NCBI GenBank assembly: GCA_021298155.1
Contig: JAJTEN010000022.1
Coordinates: forward strand, 1 to 35,357
Direction of reading: 5' to 3'
Length of the DNA: 35,357 nucleotides
Source of the DNA: Sphingobacteriales bacterium
GTDB lineage: Bacteria > Bacteroidota > Bacteroidia > UKL13-3
The number at the start of each line of letters is the position of its first letter. Positions within the stretch are counted from its first letter, which is position 1. Below are positions 18,500-27,480 of this stretch, piece after piece. The translations under genes were made by a program, and so were the position numbers. The notes beneath the pieces are model-generated. The model was not told the origin of the DNA. It made no database searches and saw only the letters and a list, made by a program, of their open reading frames with translations.

Positions 18500-19558
18500 T
18501 TATTTACCTTTACCTACTTTAACTTTTATGCCATTTTTCATGTACATAATCCCATCTACTATCAGCGAATCTCCTGAATCTAATCCTTCAACTATTTCAA
18601 TTTTATTTTCATTTCTAAATCCAGTCTTCACCATTTTCTCAACCGCTGAGTCACCTTGCACAATAAATACTTTTTGACCTTTTAACACGGGCACTAGAGA
18701 CTGAGTAGGAATCATAAAACTCTCCTTATTCGCGGCTAATTTCAATGAAATATTGGCAAACAATCCGGGCATCAATAAGGCATGCTTATTATTACAAATC
18801 GCTTTCATAGATACACTTCGTGTGGCTGCAGATACTGCGGCATCGCGCGCATAAATTTTTGCTTTATACTTTTTATCAGAGCCAGACACATCAAAACTAA
18901 TGCTATCTCCAACCCGAATCAGTGAGGCATATTTTTCTGGAATGCTAAAAGCTACTTTCAAAAGCTGATCATCTTGCAAACTAGCAATTAAATTATTGGG
19001 CTGCACAAAAGCGCCTTCACTCAAATTTCTCAAACCAATAGTTCCAGCAAAAGGAGCGCGCAATTCTGTTTTTCTAATTTGCTCACGAATCAATTCAATA
19101 TCTGCATCTATGCTCTGCTTTTCATTAACTGCCATATCATAATCTGCTTGCGATATGGCTTCTTTTTTTAACAAAATTGAATTTCGCAATACATTATCGT
19201 CTCGTAATTTTTTGTTGGCTATTGCCTTTTTTAGTTGCGCTTGCAAATCGGCATCATTTAATTTCAATAATAATTGCCCTCTTGTAACCCTTGCACCTTC
19301 CGTAAAGTAAATGGCTTTTACCAATCCTGCAGTTTCACAATATAAATCTACTTTCTCATTGGCTTGTATGGTTCCACTAACTTTGTAATACGGACTCACA
19401 TATTCTGGCTGAACCAATTGTATACTCACTTGTATTGGCATTTTATTATTCCCACCTTTGCCATTTGCAGCCGCGTCTTTTTTGTCTGCACAAAAAAACT
19501 TAGGCACCAATAAAACCACCAGTAATCCCAATACTATTCCAACATTTTTAACTTTCAT
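18500..19558 (-). CDS. RND periplasmic membrane-fusion protein (adaptor)
   Basis: The 352-residue HlyD/AcrA-like adaptor joins the RND pump to the outer-membrane channel. An N-terminal hydrophobic segment (about residues 6-20) acts as signal or anchor; the following Cys (KFFC) is not a good lipobox. A barrel-sandwich domain (IQANEKVDLYCETAGLVKAIYF near residue 65 and LRAPFAGTIGLRNLSEGAFV near residue 170) flanks an alpha-hairpin (about residues 105-165). The beta-barrel and membrane-proximal domains follow. The stop codon is one base before the RND start. It is 60 bases downstream of the MFS gene, so it may share the TonB receptor/MFS transcript or have its own promoter. Confidence 0.95.
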   Translation of the reverse strand: MKVKNVGIVLGLLVVLLVPKFFCADKKDAAANGKGGNNKMPIQVSIQLVQPEYVSPYYKVSGTIQANEKVDLYCETAGLVKAIYFTEGARVTRGQLLLKLNDADLQAQLKKAIANKKLRDDNVLRNSILLKKEAISQADYDMAVNEKQSIDADIELIREQIRKTELRAPFAGTIGLRNLSEGAFVQPNNLIASLQDDQLLKVAFSIPEKYASLIRVGDSISFDVSGSDKKYKAKIYARDAAVSAATRSVSMKAICNNKHALLMPGLFANISLKLAANKESFMIPTQSLVPVLKGQKVFIVQGDSAVEKMVKTGFRNENKIEIVEGLDSGDSLIVDGIMYMKNGIKVKVGKGK

Positions 19559-19596
19559 TTTTTACAATTTCGCTATTCAATAATAAAATATAATAC

Positions 19597-19614
19597 ACAA
19601 TACGCTTGTATTGT
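19597..19614. terminator. Weak hairpin between MFS and fusion-protein genes
   Basis: ACAATAC (19597-19603), loop GCTT and GTATTGT (19608-19614) form a 7-bp AT-rich stem. On the plus strand it is followed by a T-run; on the minus strand, the direction of transcription here, it is followed by T-rich but interrupted sequence. It lies 4 bases after the MFS stop. It may partly terminate or process the transcript. Confidence 0.35.
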
Positions 19615-19618
19615 TTTT

Positions 19619-20809
19619 TTAAGCGGCTACTTTCAACTGTTGAGACACTAAAATCCGCACAAAAAAATAGGTAATAATCATTATAAATGCCCCGCCAATA
19701 TAGGGCAATCCAAAATGCATATCGTACAAAACACCTCCTAAAATGGGACCAATAACGCGAGCCAAACTGCCAAAAGATTGATTCATTCCCAAAACTTGTC
19801 CCTGTTCAAATTTATCTGCAGTTTGAGAAATTAAAGAAGAAATGGCAGGCGTAATACAGCCATTCGCAAAAGCAATAAAAATAATACTAATTAATTGGAG
19901 TAAGAAATAAGAAACCGGAACAAATGGTATACTACACAATCCAATAGCCATGGAAATTGCACCCATGAGCAATAATTGTTTCTCCCCAAATCTTTTATTT
20001 AGTATTCCTACTAAACCGCCCTGCACAATTGCAGATGAAAGTCCCATAAACATAAACACAAAACCCACTTGCTTTTCATTTAATAAATAATGTTCAATCC
20101 ATAAAATAGCTAAGGTTACCTGCATCATAGCGAAAGAGGTAATAAATAAAAAATTGATGGTAAATAGCTCTCTTATAATTGGCTTTTTAAGTTCTATAAT
20201 TAAATCGGCAACGGGCTTAAACCTAAATTTTTTAGTATGTTGCTTTTCTTTCATTGATTCTGGCAAAAACGCATAGGCCAATAACCAATTCAATGCACAA
20301 AGTGTGGCGGCAAAATAGCCAACAAGGGTAACACTACCTGCTCCACTCAAACTTTTGAGAAATCCACCTGCGGGTGGACCAAAAATAAATCCTAATCCGA
20401 AAGCCGCACCTATTAGTCCCATATTTTTTGCACGATCCTTTGGCTCAGTAATATCTGAAATATAAGCCTGAGCGGCAGAAATATTGGCTGAACCTATGCC
20501 AGCAAAAATTCTAGAGATAATTAAAAACCACAAACTACTGGTAAATGCAAAAAAGACATAGGCCAACATGGTAATAAAAATACTGATAAGCATTACCGGT
20601 CGCCTTCCAATTTTATCGCTTAATGTACCCCAAAAAGGGGCAAAAACAAAATTCATTAAGGAGTAAATACCAGCAATTACGCCAATTTGCAAAGAAGTAG
20701 CCTGAAGTTCTAAAGCAAAAATGGGTAAAATGGGAATAATCAGACCAAAACCAAGTAGGTCTATAAAAATAGTAACAAAAAGTACAAAAATGGGTGAGCG
20801 GTTTTTCAT
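19619..20809 (-). CDS. MFS transporter, TetA/drug:H+ antiporter-like
   Basis: From the ATG at 20809 the protein has 396 residues, starting MKNRSPIFVLFVTIFIDLLG and with about 12 hydrophobic helices, typical of the DHA1/Tet subfamily. MFS motif A is clear after helix 2 (GTLSDKIGRRPVM), and a motif-C-like Gly/Pro-rich segment (GAAFGLGFIFGPPAGG) is in helix 5. An upstream ATG at 20824 would add MLLCN, which is less likely. The gene begins 20 bases after the TonB receptor stop (5 if the upper start is used), so they form an operon. Context suggests export of a compound linked to the TonB ligand, or general drug export. The substrate is unknown. Confidence 0.92.
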   Translation of the reverse strand: MKNRSPIFVLFVTIFIDLLGFGLIIPILPIFALELQATSLQIGVIAGIYSLMNFVFAPFWGTLSDKIGRRPVMLISIFITMLAYVFFAFTSSLWFLIISRIFAGIGSANISAAQAYISDITEPKDRAKNMGLIGAAFGLGFIFGPPAGGFLKSLSGAGSVTLVGYFAATLCALNWLLAYAFLPESMKEKQHTKKFRFKPVADLIIELKKPIIRELFTINFLFITSFAMMQVTLAILWIEHYLLNEKQVGFVFMFMGLSSAIVQGGLVGILNKRFGEKQLLLMGAISMAIGLCSIPFVPVSYFLLQLISIIFIAFANGCITPAISSLISQTADKFEQGQVLGMNQSFGSLARVIGPILGGVLYDMHFGLPYIGGAFIMIITYFFVRILVSQQLKVAA

Positions 20810-20829
20810 GTTGCAAAGAAGCATTATTC

Positions 20830-23187
20830 TTAGAACATTACCCGCAATTGGATATTATAACTGCGCATCGCATCTATTTTTGTTGGCCGCATAGCATATT
20901 CTTCATTACTTAGGTTGTTGATTAAAAACGCCAACCTACTTTGCTCAGTTACTTGATAGGAAACCCGTACATTATGAATCAAATTTGCGGCACCTGCCCT
21001 GTCGAAAAACGATTTGATAGTAGGCGTAAATACCAAAAAGAAAGGGTCTATTTTTTCATAAGTACTAAAATAATTAAAAGCATACCCAATCATACATTTT
21101 TTCCAACCCGCTTCAATATCCCATTTCGCTGTAGTTCTATTTCTATAAGGCAAGAGCGCATGATAATACTTTGCGCTATCCAATCCTCCCATATTATCAA
21201 AAAAAGCAGTGGTATAATTGCCCCAATCCTTCATTCGTGGATCATCTGTAATGCTTACGGGCATAGAATAGGTAAATCCACCTAGCGTTCGTATAAGCAC
21301 ATCTCCTATTCTACCCTCTCCAGTTAGGGTAATTTCAAATCCAGCCGTTCTGGTTTGACCAATATTTGCAGCCTTGAACCCAATACGTTGAAAAATAGGA
21401 ACATTAGGATAATCAACGGAAGATAGCCATTGCCCAAATCGAAACTCTATCATACTATCAAACTCTTGATTAAAAATGGCAAAATCTAATGCACCTGAAA
21501 AGTTACCCAACTTAAATCCTTTCTGTATGCCAATTTCGGCTGTCCACCCTTTTTCTGAAACCAAATTTGGATTTGGAAATATCCTCAAATCGGCTGCTTT
21601 GTCTTCTACATATTTTTCGCCAATCGTTGGGAATCGATAGCCCTCAGAATAATTGGCCCTAATGAAGGTTTTTTCTGTAAACTGATAATTGGCACCTATT
21701 CGTTTTAACAAACCAGTTCGATCTTGAAAATCACCCAATCCATTAAGCTCATACCTTCCTCCTAACACAAAGCTCCAGCGTTTATACCTATAATCGAGTT
21801 GAGAAAAACCTGCTGCACTAAATCCAGCAAATTCTCCTTTATACACATTGCCTACCGCCCACAATGAAGTTAAATAAGATCCTGCAGTTAAATCTAAACC
21901 TTTGCATACAGATGCTTTTAAATTGTAATCAAAAGCATATAAGTTGGCAATGGCATCATTATCCTTGGGAAATAAATCTCTATCCACAAAGCGCTTAATT
22001 TGATACATCCTAACTTTAAAGGTTTGAACTGTTTTCCCCAGGCTCAACTCGGCATGCGGATCAAACGAAACTATCCGGTAGAAATCATCCACTACATAAT
22101 TATCAAATGGCTTCAATGCGCCAGAATCTGCATCTTGCCAAATAAAAAACCGACCGGCTTTTTCAATCATCGTATTCACATTCAATCCAAAGTTAAAATT
22201 TTTGCTAACCCTATAGCGGGTTTTCAAATAATTTCTGGCCCGAAATGCATCATTAAATTGAAGGTGACTATGAGAACTATTTAAGTTGCCGGCAAGCACC
22301 AAATCAAATTTCCCCCAACTTTGCTTATGACTATAAAACATGCCTGCATTGGATGGCTGCGTAGATGGCGACCACCAAATAAGTTCTCTTCTGCGTGGAT
22401 TATCTAAAACCCCTTGGTAAAACTGAAGCTTTGTTTGCGGTTTTTTGGTTCCCCAACCTGTGCGCACATTAACCGTTCCGTTGAGCGCAGATGAACCATA
22501 TAAAACAGAAGCAGAGCCCTTAATAACCTCAATTTGCTCGGCAGATTCTATTGGCAAGAATGTCCAACGTACATCTGCCAAATCTGCTCCAAGCAGCGGC
22601 ATATCATCTAATAATACAGCCACCCTGCTTCCCGTATTATAACTAAACCCTACACCCCCTCGAATGGTAACCTGCCCATCTACTACCATTACGCCCGGAA
22701 CTTTATTAAGAACCTCAGACAAATCTGTGGCATTTGAATTCGCAATTAAATAAGGTTGAATAATATTCACAGAACTTACCTCGCGGGCCACTTCTTTTGC
22801 ACTGCGAGATCCAGAAATAACGAGCTGACCCAATTGATTCACAAATGGTTCAAGCAACACTTGAAAATCTTTTTTCCCAGATAACAATTCCTCAAATGCG
22901 TGATTGTAGTTTTTATACCCAATTCTACTTACTTTAATTTGGTGCTTACCAGGCTCAACCTTAAACGAGAAAAAACCAGCAGAATCAGTAAGTGCGTTAA
23001 ACTTTTTATCTAATACTACCGAGGTTCCTGGAAGTGGTTTTAGGCTTTGCTCATCCAAAACAACTCCACGAATCAATAAATGCTGACCCAAGCCAAGAAA
23101 ACTTTGCAGGATTAAAATAGGCAGTATGAAAAGGATTTGTTTAAATTTCATCGATTTGTAGCTTGGTAAAAATAATAATTTCTTCAT
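20830..23187 (-). CDS. TonB-dependent outer-membrane receptor
   Basis: This 785-residue receptor takes up a ligand through the outer membrane using TonB energy. After the signal peptide there is a carboxypeptidase-regulatory-like domain (about residues 38-115, RGVVLDEQSLKPLPGTSVV), a plug domain (about 125-240, with DLSEVLNKVPGVMVVDGQVTIRGG and EQIEVIKGSASVLYGSSALNG) and a 22-strand-type barrel ending in the terminal Phe. The signal peptide looks best from the second Met (ATG at 23151, MKFKQILFILPILILQSF); the ATG at 23187 adds 12 residues. No SusD partner is present, so a polysaccharide system is unlikely. A siderophore, metal or vitamin ligand is more likely. An 11-bp inverted repeat lies just upstream, shared with citrate synthase. 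Confidence 0.94.
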   Translation of the reverse strand: MKKLLFLPSYKSMKFKQILFILPILILQSFLGLGQHLLIRGVVLDEQSLKPLPGTSVVLDKKFNALTDSAGFFSFKVEPGKHQIKVSRIGYKNYNHAFEELLSGKKDFQVLLEPFVNQLGQLVISGSRSAKEVAREVSSVNIIQPYLIANSNATDLSEVLNKVPGVMVVDGQVTIRGGVGFSYNTGSRVAVLLDDMPLLGADLADVRWTFLPIESAEQIEVIKGSASVLYGSSALNGTVNVRTGWGTKKPQTKLQFYQGVLDNPRRRELIWWSPSTQPSNAGMFYSHKQSWGKFDLVLAGNLNSSHSHLQFNDAFRARNYLKTRYRVSKNFNFGLNVNTMIEKAGRFFIWQDADSGALKPFDNYVVDDFYRIVSFDPHAELSLGKTVQTFKVRMYQIKRFVDRDLFPKDNDAIANLYAFDYNLKASVCKGLDLTAGSYLTSLWAVGNVYKGEFAGFSAAGFSQLDYRYKRWSFVLGGRYELNGLGDFQDRTGLLKRIGANYQFTEKTFIRANYSEGYRFPTIGEKYVEDKAADLRIFPNPNLVSEKGWTAEIGIQKGFKLGNFSGALDFAIFNQEFDSMIEFRFGQWLSSVDYPNVPIFQRIGFKAANIGQTRTAGFEITLTGEGRIGDVLIRTLGGFTYSMPVSITDDPRMKDWGNYTTAFFDNMGGLDSAKYYHALLPYRNRTTAKWDIEAGWKKCMIGYAFNYFSTYEKIDPFFLVFTPTIKSFFDRAGAANLIHNVRVSYQVTEQSRLAFLINNLSNEEYAMRPTKIDAMRSYNIQLRVMF

Positions 23188-23195
23188 TTTTTAAA

Positions 23196-23225
23196 ACTAT
23201 TTGTTTAAATAGTCAAACAAATAGT
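23196..23225. promoter_or_regulatory. Operator-like inverted repeat between TonB receptor and citrate synthase
   Basis: ACTATTTGTTT (23196-23206) and its exact complement AAACAAATAGT (23215-23225) are separated by 8 bases that contain a further AAATAGT, so the motif recurs three times. It lies 9 bases upstream of the TonB receptor ATG at 23187 (45 upstream of 23151) and 44 bases upstream of citrate synthase. It overlaps the predicted -33 of citrate synthase. The position suits an operator controlling one or both divergent genes. Confidence 0.55.
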
Positions 23226-23232
23226 AATTTAG
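23200..23232 (+). promoter_or_regulatory. Predicted citrate synthase promoter
   Basis: TTTG (23200-23203) and TAATTTAG (23225-23232; one mismatch from TAnnTTTG) are 21 bases apart. This gives a leader of about 30-35 bases to the ATG at 23270. The -33 lies within the left arm of the inverted repeat. Confidence 0.4.
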
Positions 23233-23269
23233 CGGGGTTATTATTTCACAACAAAGATTACAAAATAAA

Positions 23270-24586
23270 ATGGGCACATTAAAGGAAAAGTTTATTGAAA
23301 AAGCATTACCGTTGTCGGTAGAAATTAAACAATTTGTTAAAGAAAACGGACAAATCCCGCTCGGAGAATTTACAGTTGAAGATGTATATGCGGGACAAAA
23401 AGGTATAATCGGTTTGCTTACAGAAACTTCCTTATTAGATGCCAATGAAGGAATTCGCTTCAGGGGATATTCTATTCCAGAATTAAGACAACAATTACCT
23501 AAAGTACCAGGTGGTACAGAACCATTGCCTGAAGGATTATTTTATTTAATGTTATTAGGTGAATTGCCTACCTACGACGATGTACTAGAAATACAAGCAA
23601 ACTGGAGAGCTCGCGCAGAAGTACCTGCACATGTGTATGCCGCTATAGACGCTTTACCAATTACTACTCACCCTATGACTCAGTTTAGCATCGGTATTAT
23701 GGCTATGCAAACAGATTCAGTATTTGCGAAAGCATACAGAGATGGGATCAATAAGAAAGATTATTGGGATCCAACTTATGAAGATGTATGTAATTTATTA
23801 GCCCGTTTACCCTACGTGGCAGCCTATATTTACAGAAGAACATACAAAGACAATGTGCATATCCCAGCTAACCCTGAGTTAGATTGGGCAGGAAATTTTG
23901 CACATATGTTGGGCTACGACCAAGTTGAATTTTATAAATTAATGCGTTTGTACCTTACCATTCACGCAGATCATGAAGGAGGAAATGTTTCGGCTCATAC
24001 CACGCATTTAGTTGGATCGGCTTTGAGTGATCCTTATTTATCGTTTGCAGCAGCAATGAATGGATTAGCAGGACCATTACACGGATTAGCCAACCAAGAG
24101 GTAATCCGTTGGATATTTGAAATGCGCAATGAAATTGGTAATTCACCAAGCAAGGAGCAAATTGCAGATTATATTCACCAAACGCTTAAAAACGGCAAGG
24201 TGGTTCCTGGTTACGGACACGCAGTACTAAGAAAAACGGATCCGCGTTTTATCGCGCAACAAGAATTTGCAAAAACATACATGGCCGATGATGAGTTGGT
24301 TAATATTGTTTGGAATATTTATGAAGTGGCACCTCCAATTTTAGAAGGAACTGGAAAAATTAAAAACCCATGGCCAAATGTAGATGCACACTCTGGCGCA
24401 TTGTTATTGCATTATGGCTTAAATGAATACGACTTTTTTACCGTACTATTTGGAGTAAGCCGAGCTTTAGGCGTAATGGCCTCTTTAATGTGGGATAGAG
24501 CTTTAGGCTTACCTATTGAAAGACCAAAATCTGTTACTTACGAGTGGCTAAAAAATACCATTGAAGCCAAAAAAGCGAAAGCATAA
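23270..24586 (+). CDS. gltA: Citrate synthase, mitochondrial-like type
   Basis: This enzyme condenses acetyl-CoA and oxaloacetate to citrate, the entry to the TCA cycle. The 438-residue sequence resembles eukaryotic mitochondrial citrate synthase rather than the NADH-inhibited hexameric GltA of Gram-negative bacteria. Catalytic residues are visible in GPLHGLANQEV (His, about residue 267), VPGYGHAVLRKTDPR (His, about 313) and NVDAHSGALL (Asp, about 368). There is no N-terminal zinc-binding extension. The ATG follows an A-rich leader. It is a single-gene unit with its own terminator, divergent from the TonB receptor. The symbol is used loosely for citrate synthase. Confidence 0.97.
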   Translation: MGTLKEKFIEKALPLSVEIKQFVKENGQIPLGEFTVEDVYAGQKGIIGLLTETSLLDANEGIRFRGYSIPELRQQLPKVPGGTEPLPEGLFYLMLLGELPTYDDVLEIQANWRARAEVPAHVYAAIDALPITTHPMTQFSIGIMAMQTDSVFAKAYRDGINKKDYWDPTYEDVCNLLARLPYVAAYIYRRTYKDNVHIPANPELDWAGNFAHMLGYDQVEFYKLMRLYLTIHADHEGGNVSAHTTHLVGSALSDPYLSFAAAMNGLAGPLHGLANQEVIRWIFEMRNEIGNSPSKEQIADYIHQTLKNGKVVPGYGHAVLRKTDPRFIAQQEFAKTYMADDELVNIVWNIYEVAPPILEGTGKIKNPWPNVDAHSGALLLHYGLNEYDFFTVLFGVSRALGVMASLMWDRALGLPIERPKSVTYEWLKNTIEAKKAKA

Positions 24587-24600
24587 ATTAATCGCATTAT

Positions 24601-24638
24601 AAAAAAAGGAGCTTGGTTAAAACTAAGCTCCTTTTTTT
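24601..24638 (+). terminator. Intrinsic terminator after citrate synthase
   Basis: GGAGCTT (24608-24614) pairs with AAGCTCC (24625-24631), with extra pairs inside the loop. It is preceded by seven As and followed by seven Ts (24632-24638). Confidence 0.9.
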
Positions 24639-24672
24639 GTGAGCATCCCCGTGTAAATTTCATTTTAAATTG

Positions 24673-24680
24673 TACTTTTG
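24673..24680 (+). promoter_or_regulatory. -7 element of lptE, near-leaderless
   Basis: TACTTTTG is an exact TAnnTTTG only 6 bases before the lptE ATG (24687). If it is used, transcription would start at or within a few bases of the start codon. The -33 region (CGTG) is poor. Confidence 0.4.
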
Positions 24681-24686
24681 ACATGT

Positions 24687-25199
24687 ATGAATAGCATAAG
24701 AAAAATAAATGGCATATGTTTATTATTGGTAGCCTTCACCTTTGCTGGCTGCGGCGTATATACGCAAAGTGGCGCCTCAATTCACCCAGATGCTAAAACA
24801 TTTAGTGTTTCATATATTGTAAACAGCGCAAGCATTGTTGCCCCTACTTTGAGTCAGACGCTCACAGAAAGAATCAAAACAAAATTTATTAATGAAACGC
24901 CTTTAAAACTTACCAATGAAATTGGCGACTTACATTTTAGTGGCAAAATAACTGCCTATGTCACAGCCCCAATCGCTATTCAAGGAAATCAAGCCAATGC
25001 CTTAAACCGACTAACATTAACGGTAGAAATAACTTGCGACAATAAATTAGAGGAAGATAAATCATTTTCCCAAACATTTAGCAACTTTACAGATTTCGAT
25101 GCGCAACTCAATTTTGCCACCATTGAACAAGATTTAATCGGAAAAATTTGTGACGGCATGGTTCAAGATATTTTCAATAAAGCTTTTATTAACTGGTAA
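24687..25199 (+). CDS. lptE: LPS-assembly lipoprotein LptE (Bacteroidota type)
   Basis: LptE is the outer-membrane lipoprotein that plugs LptD and helps deliver LPS. The 170-residue protein has a lipoprotein signal peptide with lipobox Phe-Ala-Gly-Cys (Cys22), then the family pattern of this phylum: GVYTQSGASI after the lipobox, a VAPTLSQTLTERIKTKF helix, a GDLHFSGKITAY strand, an AIQGNQANALNRLTLTVEI strand and the C-terminal VQDIFNKAFINW. The ATG at 24687 is preferred to the in-frame TTG at 24678, which overlaps the promoter element. It leads a plus-strand group with the acidic hypothetical protein and secG. Confidence 0.93.
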   Translation: MNSIRKINGICLLLVAFTFAGCGVYTQSGASIHPDAKTFSVSYIVNSASIVAPTLSQTLTERIKTKFINETPLKLTNEIGDLHFSGKITAYVTAPIAIQGNQANALNRLTLTVEITCDNKLEEDKSFSQTFSNFTDFDAQLNFATIEQDLIGKICDGMVQDIFNKAFINW

Positions 25200-25292
25200 A
25201 TACTGCATTTTAAGGCATTAATTGGCCATTACAAACGAGATACGTTGACATAGCTGCAATTTTTAATTATATTGCTCAACAAAATTGTAAAA

Positions 25293-27080
25293 TTGAATAA
25301 ATACGACTTTACATCATTGGTTAAATCTCCCAAAGATATTGGAGAGAAAGACATAGATAATTTAAAGGAATTGACCAAGGAGTTCCCTTATTTTGCTGTG
25401 GCTCAAAACCTATTGGTTAAAGCCTTTCACAATACCAATCATTATGAATATGAAAAGCAGCTAAAACAAGCTGCCTTGCAAGCGGGTAACAGATCTGTAT
25501 TGTACAATTTGGTTCACGACTTGCCACTAGAGACTGATAACACTGATTGGCTTTCTGAAAGTCTTGATAATATTCAATTAGAATCCCTTCCATTTATCCA
25601 ACCAGAAATTGCAGCGCCACCTACTGAACCAAAGATAGACCCACTGGTTGAGGCAGAAACCCCAGCAGCAGAGCCAAGCGAAGAAAATAAAACAGAAGCA
25701 ATTTTTGAGGCCCTAGAAACACCTGTTATTGAAATTATTGAAGACTCAGTTGAGGAAATAACTGGGGAGGTTATTGAAGAAACTGTAGTGGAAACAATAG
25801 CAGAAACTATTGAAGAAACTGTAGCTTTAGTAATAGAAGAATCGCCCGTAGAAGCAATAACAGAAACCATTGAAGAAACGGCTGACTTAGTATTTGAAGA
25901 AACCATTGAGGAGAAAATTGTTAACCCAATTACAGCAATTAGTGAAGAAATACTAGAGAAGGAATTAGATGTACAAACATCAGAATCTTTGAGTCCACCC
26001 AAAGACAAATTAGTAATTCATGAAAATGAAAAACTAATACAGCCAACTGGTAAGTTTGAAAAATTTATTCCAAAACCTAAGCCAAAGCAAGCAACTATTA
26101 CGGATAACACACCTGAGTCGGATTTGGATGAATGGGGCATAGAGGTACCATCTACTACAGTTGTCAACAGCTTACCGGAAATTTCGGCTGAGTTACCTGA
26201 AACCAATGCAAGTGAGGAAGAACTTAACACACAAGAAACACCATCGCTTCATTCATCCGCAGAGGAAGTTGAAACAGCCAATACGGATAGTTCCTTTTTA
26301 GATTGGATAAGTCAAAAAGAGTCACTTGAGTCTATCAAAGAGACACCGGTGGAAACAAGCAATGAACCCATAAAGGTTACATCCGTTGAAGATGAAAGCT
26401 TTGTAAGCCAATTTCAACTCAAATTAGCTGAGCAAGCGCAATTCGATCTAGCCCAAAATATTCATGCCATTAAACAAGAAGTGCATGAAACCAATGCGAT
26501 AGAGAGCAAAACAAGTCATGAAACAACGCCAGCTGGTTCTGGCTCATCGCTAAAAAGTTTGGAAAACTATGAAGTAAATGAATTTTTAGCACCATTGTAC
26601 TTGCAGGTGACCTATAGCGATTCATTATTTGAGGAATCATTTGGCGAGGTGTTTGAAAAACAACAAGATTCAAAGCAAATAAGTTGGACAGAACCCTTCG
26701 TTGCATTAAAGAAGGAGGAGAACTTTACAGAAAACCTTCCAGATATTCAGGAGATTAAACCAAAAATAGCAGATTTACCAGCACCTAAAATAGCCCGCGA
26801 TCCAGAAACAGTGGAATCTATACTTGATAAATTTATTCGAGAAAACCCAAGTATAGCGCGCCCAAAAAGCGAGTTTTATAGTCCGGTAAACATGGCCAAG
26901 CAAAGTGCCGAAGAAAGCGAAGAGATTGTGAGTGAAACCCTTGCAAAAATTTATACCAAACAAGGCCTATTTAAAAAGGCCATAATGATGTATGAAAAAT
27001 TAGGGTTGCATTATCCCGATAAATTCACTTATTTCGCAGCCCTGATAGAACAAATAAAATCAGCACATAATATAGAATAA
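25293..27080 (+). CDS. Large acidic hypothetical protein with repeat region
   Basis: About 595 residues from the TTG at 25293 ([13 protein letters not shown]...); a TTG at 25272 would add seven residues, and no ATG is available. The N-terminus (about residues 1-80) is a helical domain with [32 protein letters not shown], resembling TPR-like helices. A long low-complexity acidic region (about 90-370), rich in Glu, Thr, Ile and Val, has near-repeats of an Ile-Glu-Glu-Thr type. The C-terminal 45 residues ([24 protein letters not shown]...) form a single TPR-like helix pair. There is no signal peptide or membrane helix, so it is probably cytoplasmic. It lies between lptE and secG, and is 4 bases from secG, so co-transcription is likely. 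Function unknown. Confidence 0.85.
   Translation: MNKYDFTSLVKSPKDIGEKDIDNLKELTKEFPYFAVAQNLLVKAFHNTNHYEYEKQLKQAALQAGNRSVLYNLVHDLPLETDNTDWLSESLDNIQLESLPFIQPEIAAPPTEPKIDPLVEAETPAAEPSEENKTEAIFEALETPVIEIIEDSVEEITGEVIEETVVETIAETIEETVALVIEESPVEAITETIEETADLVFEETIEEKIVNPITAISEEILEKELDVQTSESLSPPKDKLVIHENEKLIQPTGKFEKFIPKPKPKQATITDNTPESDLDEWGIEVPSTTVVNSLPEISAELPETNASEEELNTQETPSLHSSAEEVETANTDSSFLDWISQKESLESIKETPVETSNEPIKVTSVEDESFVSQFQLKLAEQAQFDLAQNIHAIKQEVHETNAIESKTSHETTPAGSGSSLKSLENYEVNEFLAPLYLQVTYSDSLFEESFGEVFEKQQDSKQISWTEPFVALKKEENFTENLPDIQEIKPKIADLPAPKIARDPETVESILDKFIRENPSIARPKSEFYSPVNMAKQSAEESEEIVSETLAKIYTKQGLFKKAIMMYEKLGLHYPDKFTYFAALIEQIKSAHNIE
25791..25910 (+). repeat. 60-bp tandem coding repeat, two copies
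   Basis: Two units, 25791-25850 and 25851-25910, share roughly 80% identity over their first 51 bases (GAAACAATAGCAGAAAC... and GAAGCAATAACAGAAAC...). They encode 20-residue acidic repeats (Glu-Thr/Ala-Ile-...-Ile-Glu-Glu-Thr). Weaker copies flank them at 25741-25790. This points to expansion by slippage or unequal exchange. Confidence 0.75.
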
Positions 27081-27084
27081 GAAT

Positions 27085-27459
27085 ATGTTAACAGTAGTTT
27101 TAATTTTAATCGTAGTAGCTTGTTTGTTGCTTACGTTATTGGTTTTGATTCAAAACCCTAAAGGTGGCATTGCCGCCAATTTTGTTGCTCCAAGTCAGAT
27201 TGTAGGAGCAAAACGAAGCACAGATTTAGTGGAAAAAGCCACCTGGATTATGGCAGTAGCCTTGGTTACTTTGTCTTTGCTTTCAAACTTTTTTCGTCCT
27301 ACCACAAATGGAGTTGACGTAGCTACCGAGTCTAGAATTAAAAATTCTATTGAAGAACAAACTGTGCCAGCAGCGCCAATGGCTCCTCAACCTGCTCAAA
27401 CTGCTCCTGCACAAGCTGAACAAGCTCCTGCACAAGCTGGCGATGCACCTGCGCAATAA
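27085..27459 (+). CDS. secG: Protein translocase subunit SecG
   Basis: SecG is the small non-essential partner of SecYE in protein export. The 124-residue protein has two hydrophobic helices (about residues 2-22 and 52-70) joined by the conserved cytoplasmic loop LIQNPKGGIAANF...QIVGAKRSTDLVEKATW, which is diagnostic. The C-terminal tail from about residue 90 is Ala/Pro/Gln-rich with repeated Pro-Ala-Gln-Ala, an extension beyond the usual bacterial SecG. The start is 4 bases after the preceding stop, and a strong terminator follows. Confidence 0.94.
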   Translation: MLTVVLILIVVACLLLTLLVLIQNPKGGIAANFVAPSQIVGAKRSTDLVEKATWIMAVALVTLSLLSNFFRPTTNGVDVATESRIKNSIEEQTVPAAPMAPQPAQTAPAQAEQAPAQAGDAPAQ

Positions 27460-27480
27460 GCGTTAGAAGATAATACAATA

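Noticed and set aside
25741-25910. Repeats considered as a CRISPR array
   Set aside because: The units are in frame, contiguous and acidic-coding, without conserved direct repeats separated by unique spacers, and no cas genes are nearby.
25574-26008. Ser/Thr/Val-rich minus-strand ORF of 144 codons in the acidic protein gene
   Set aside because: It is the antisense reading of Glu/Thr/Ile repeats; there is no independent evidence for a gene.
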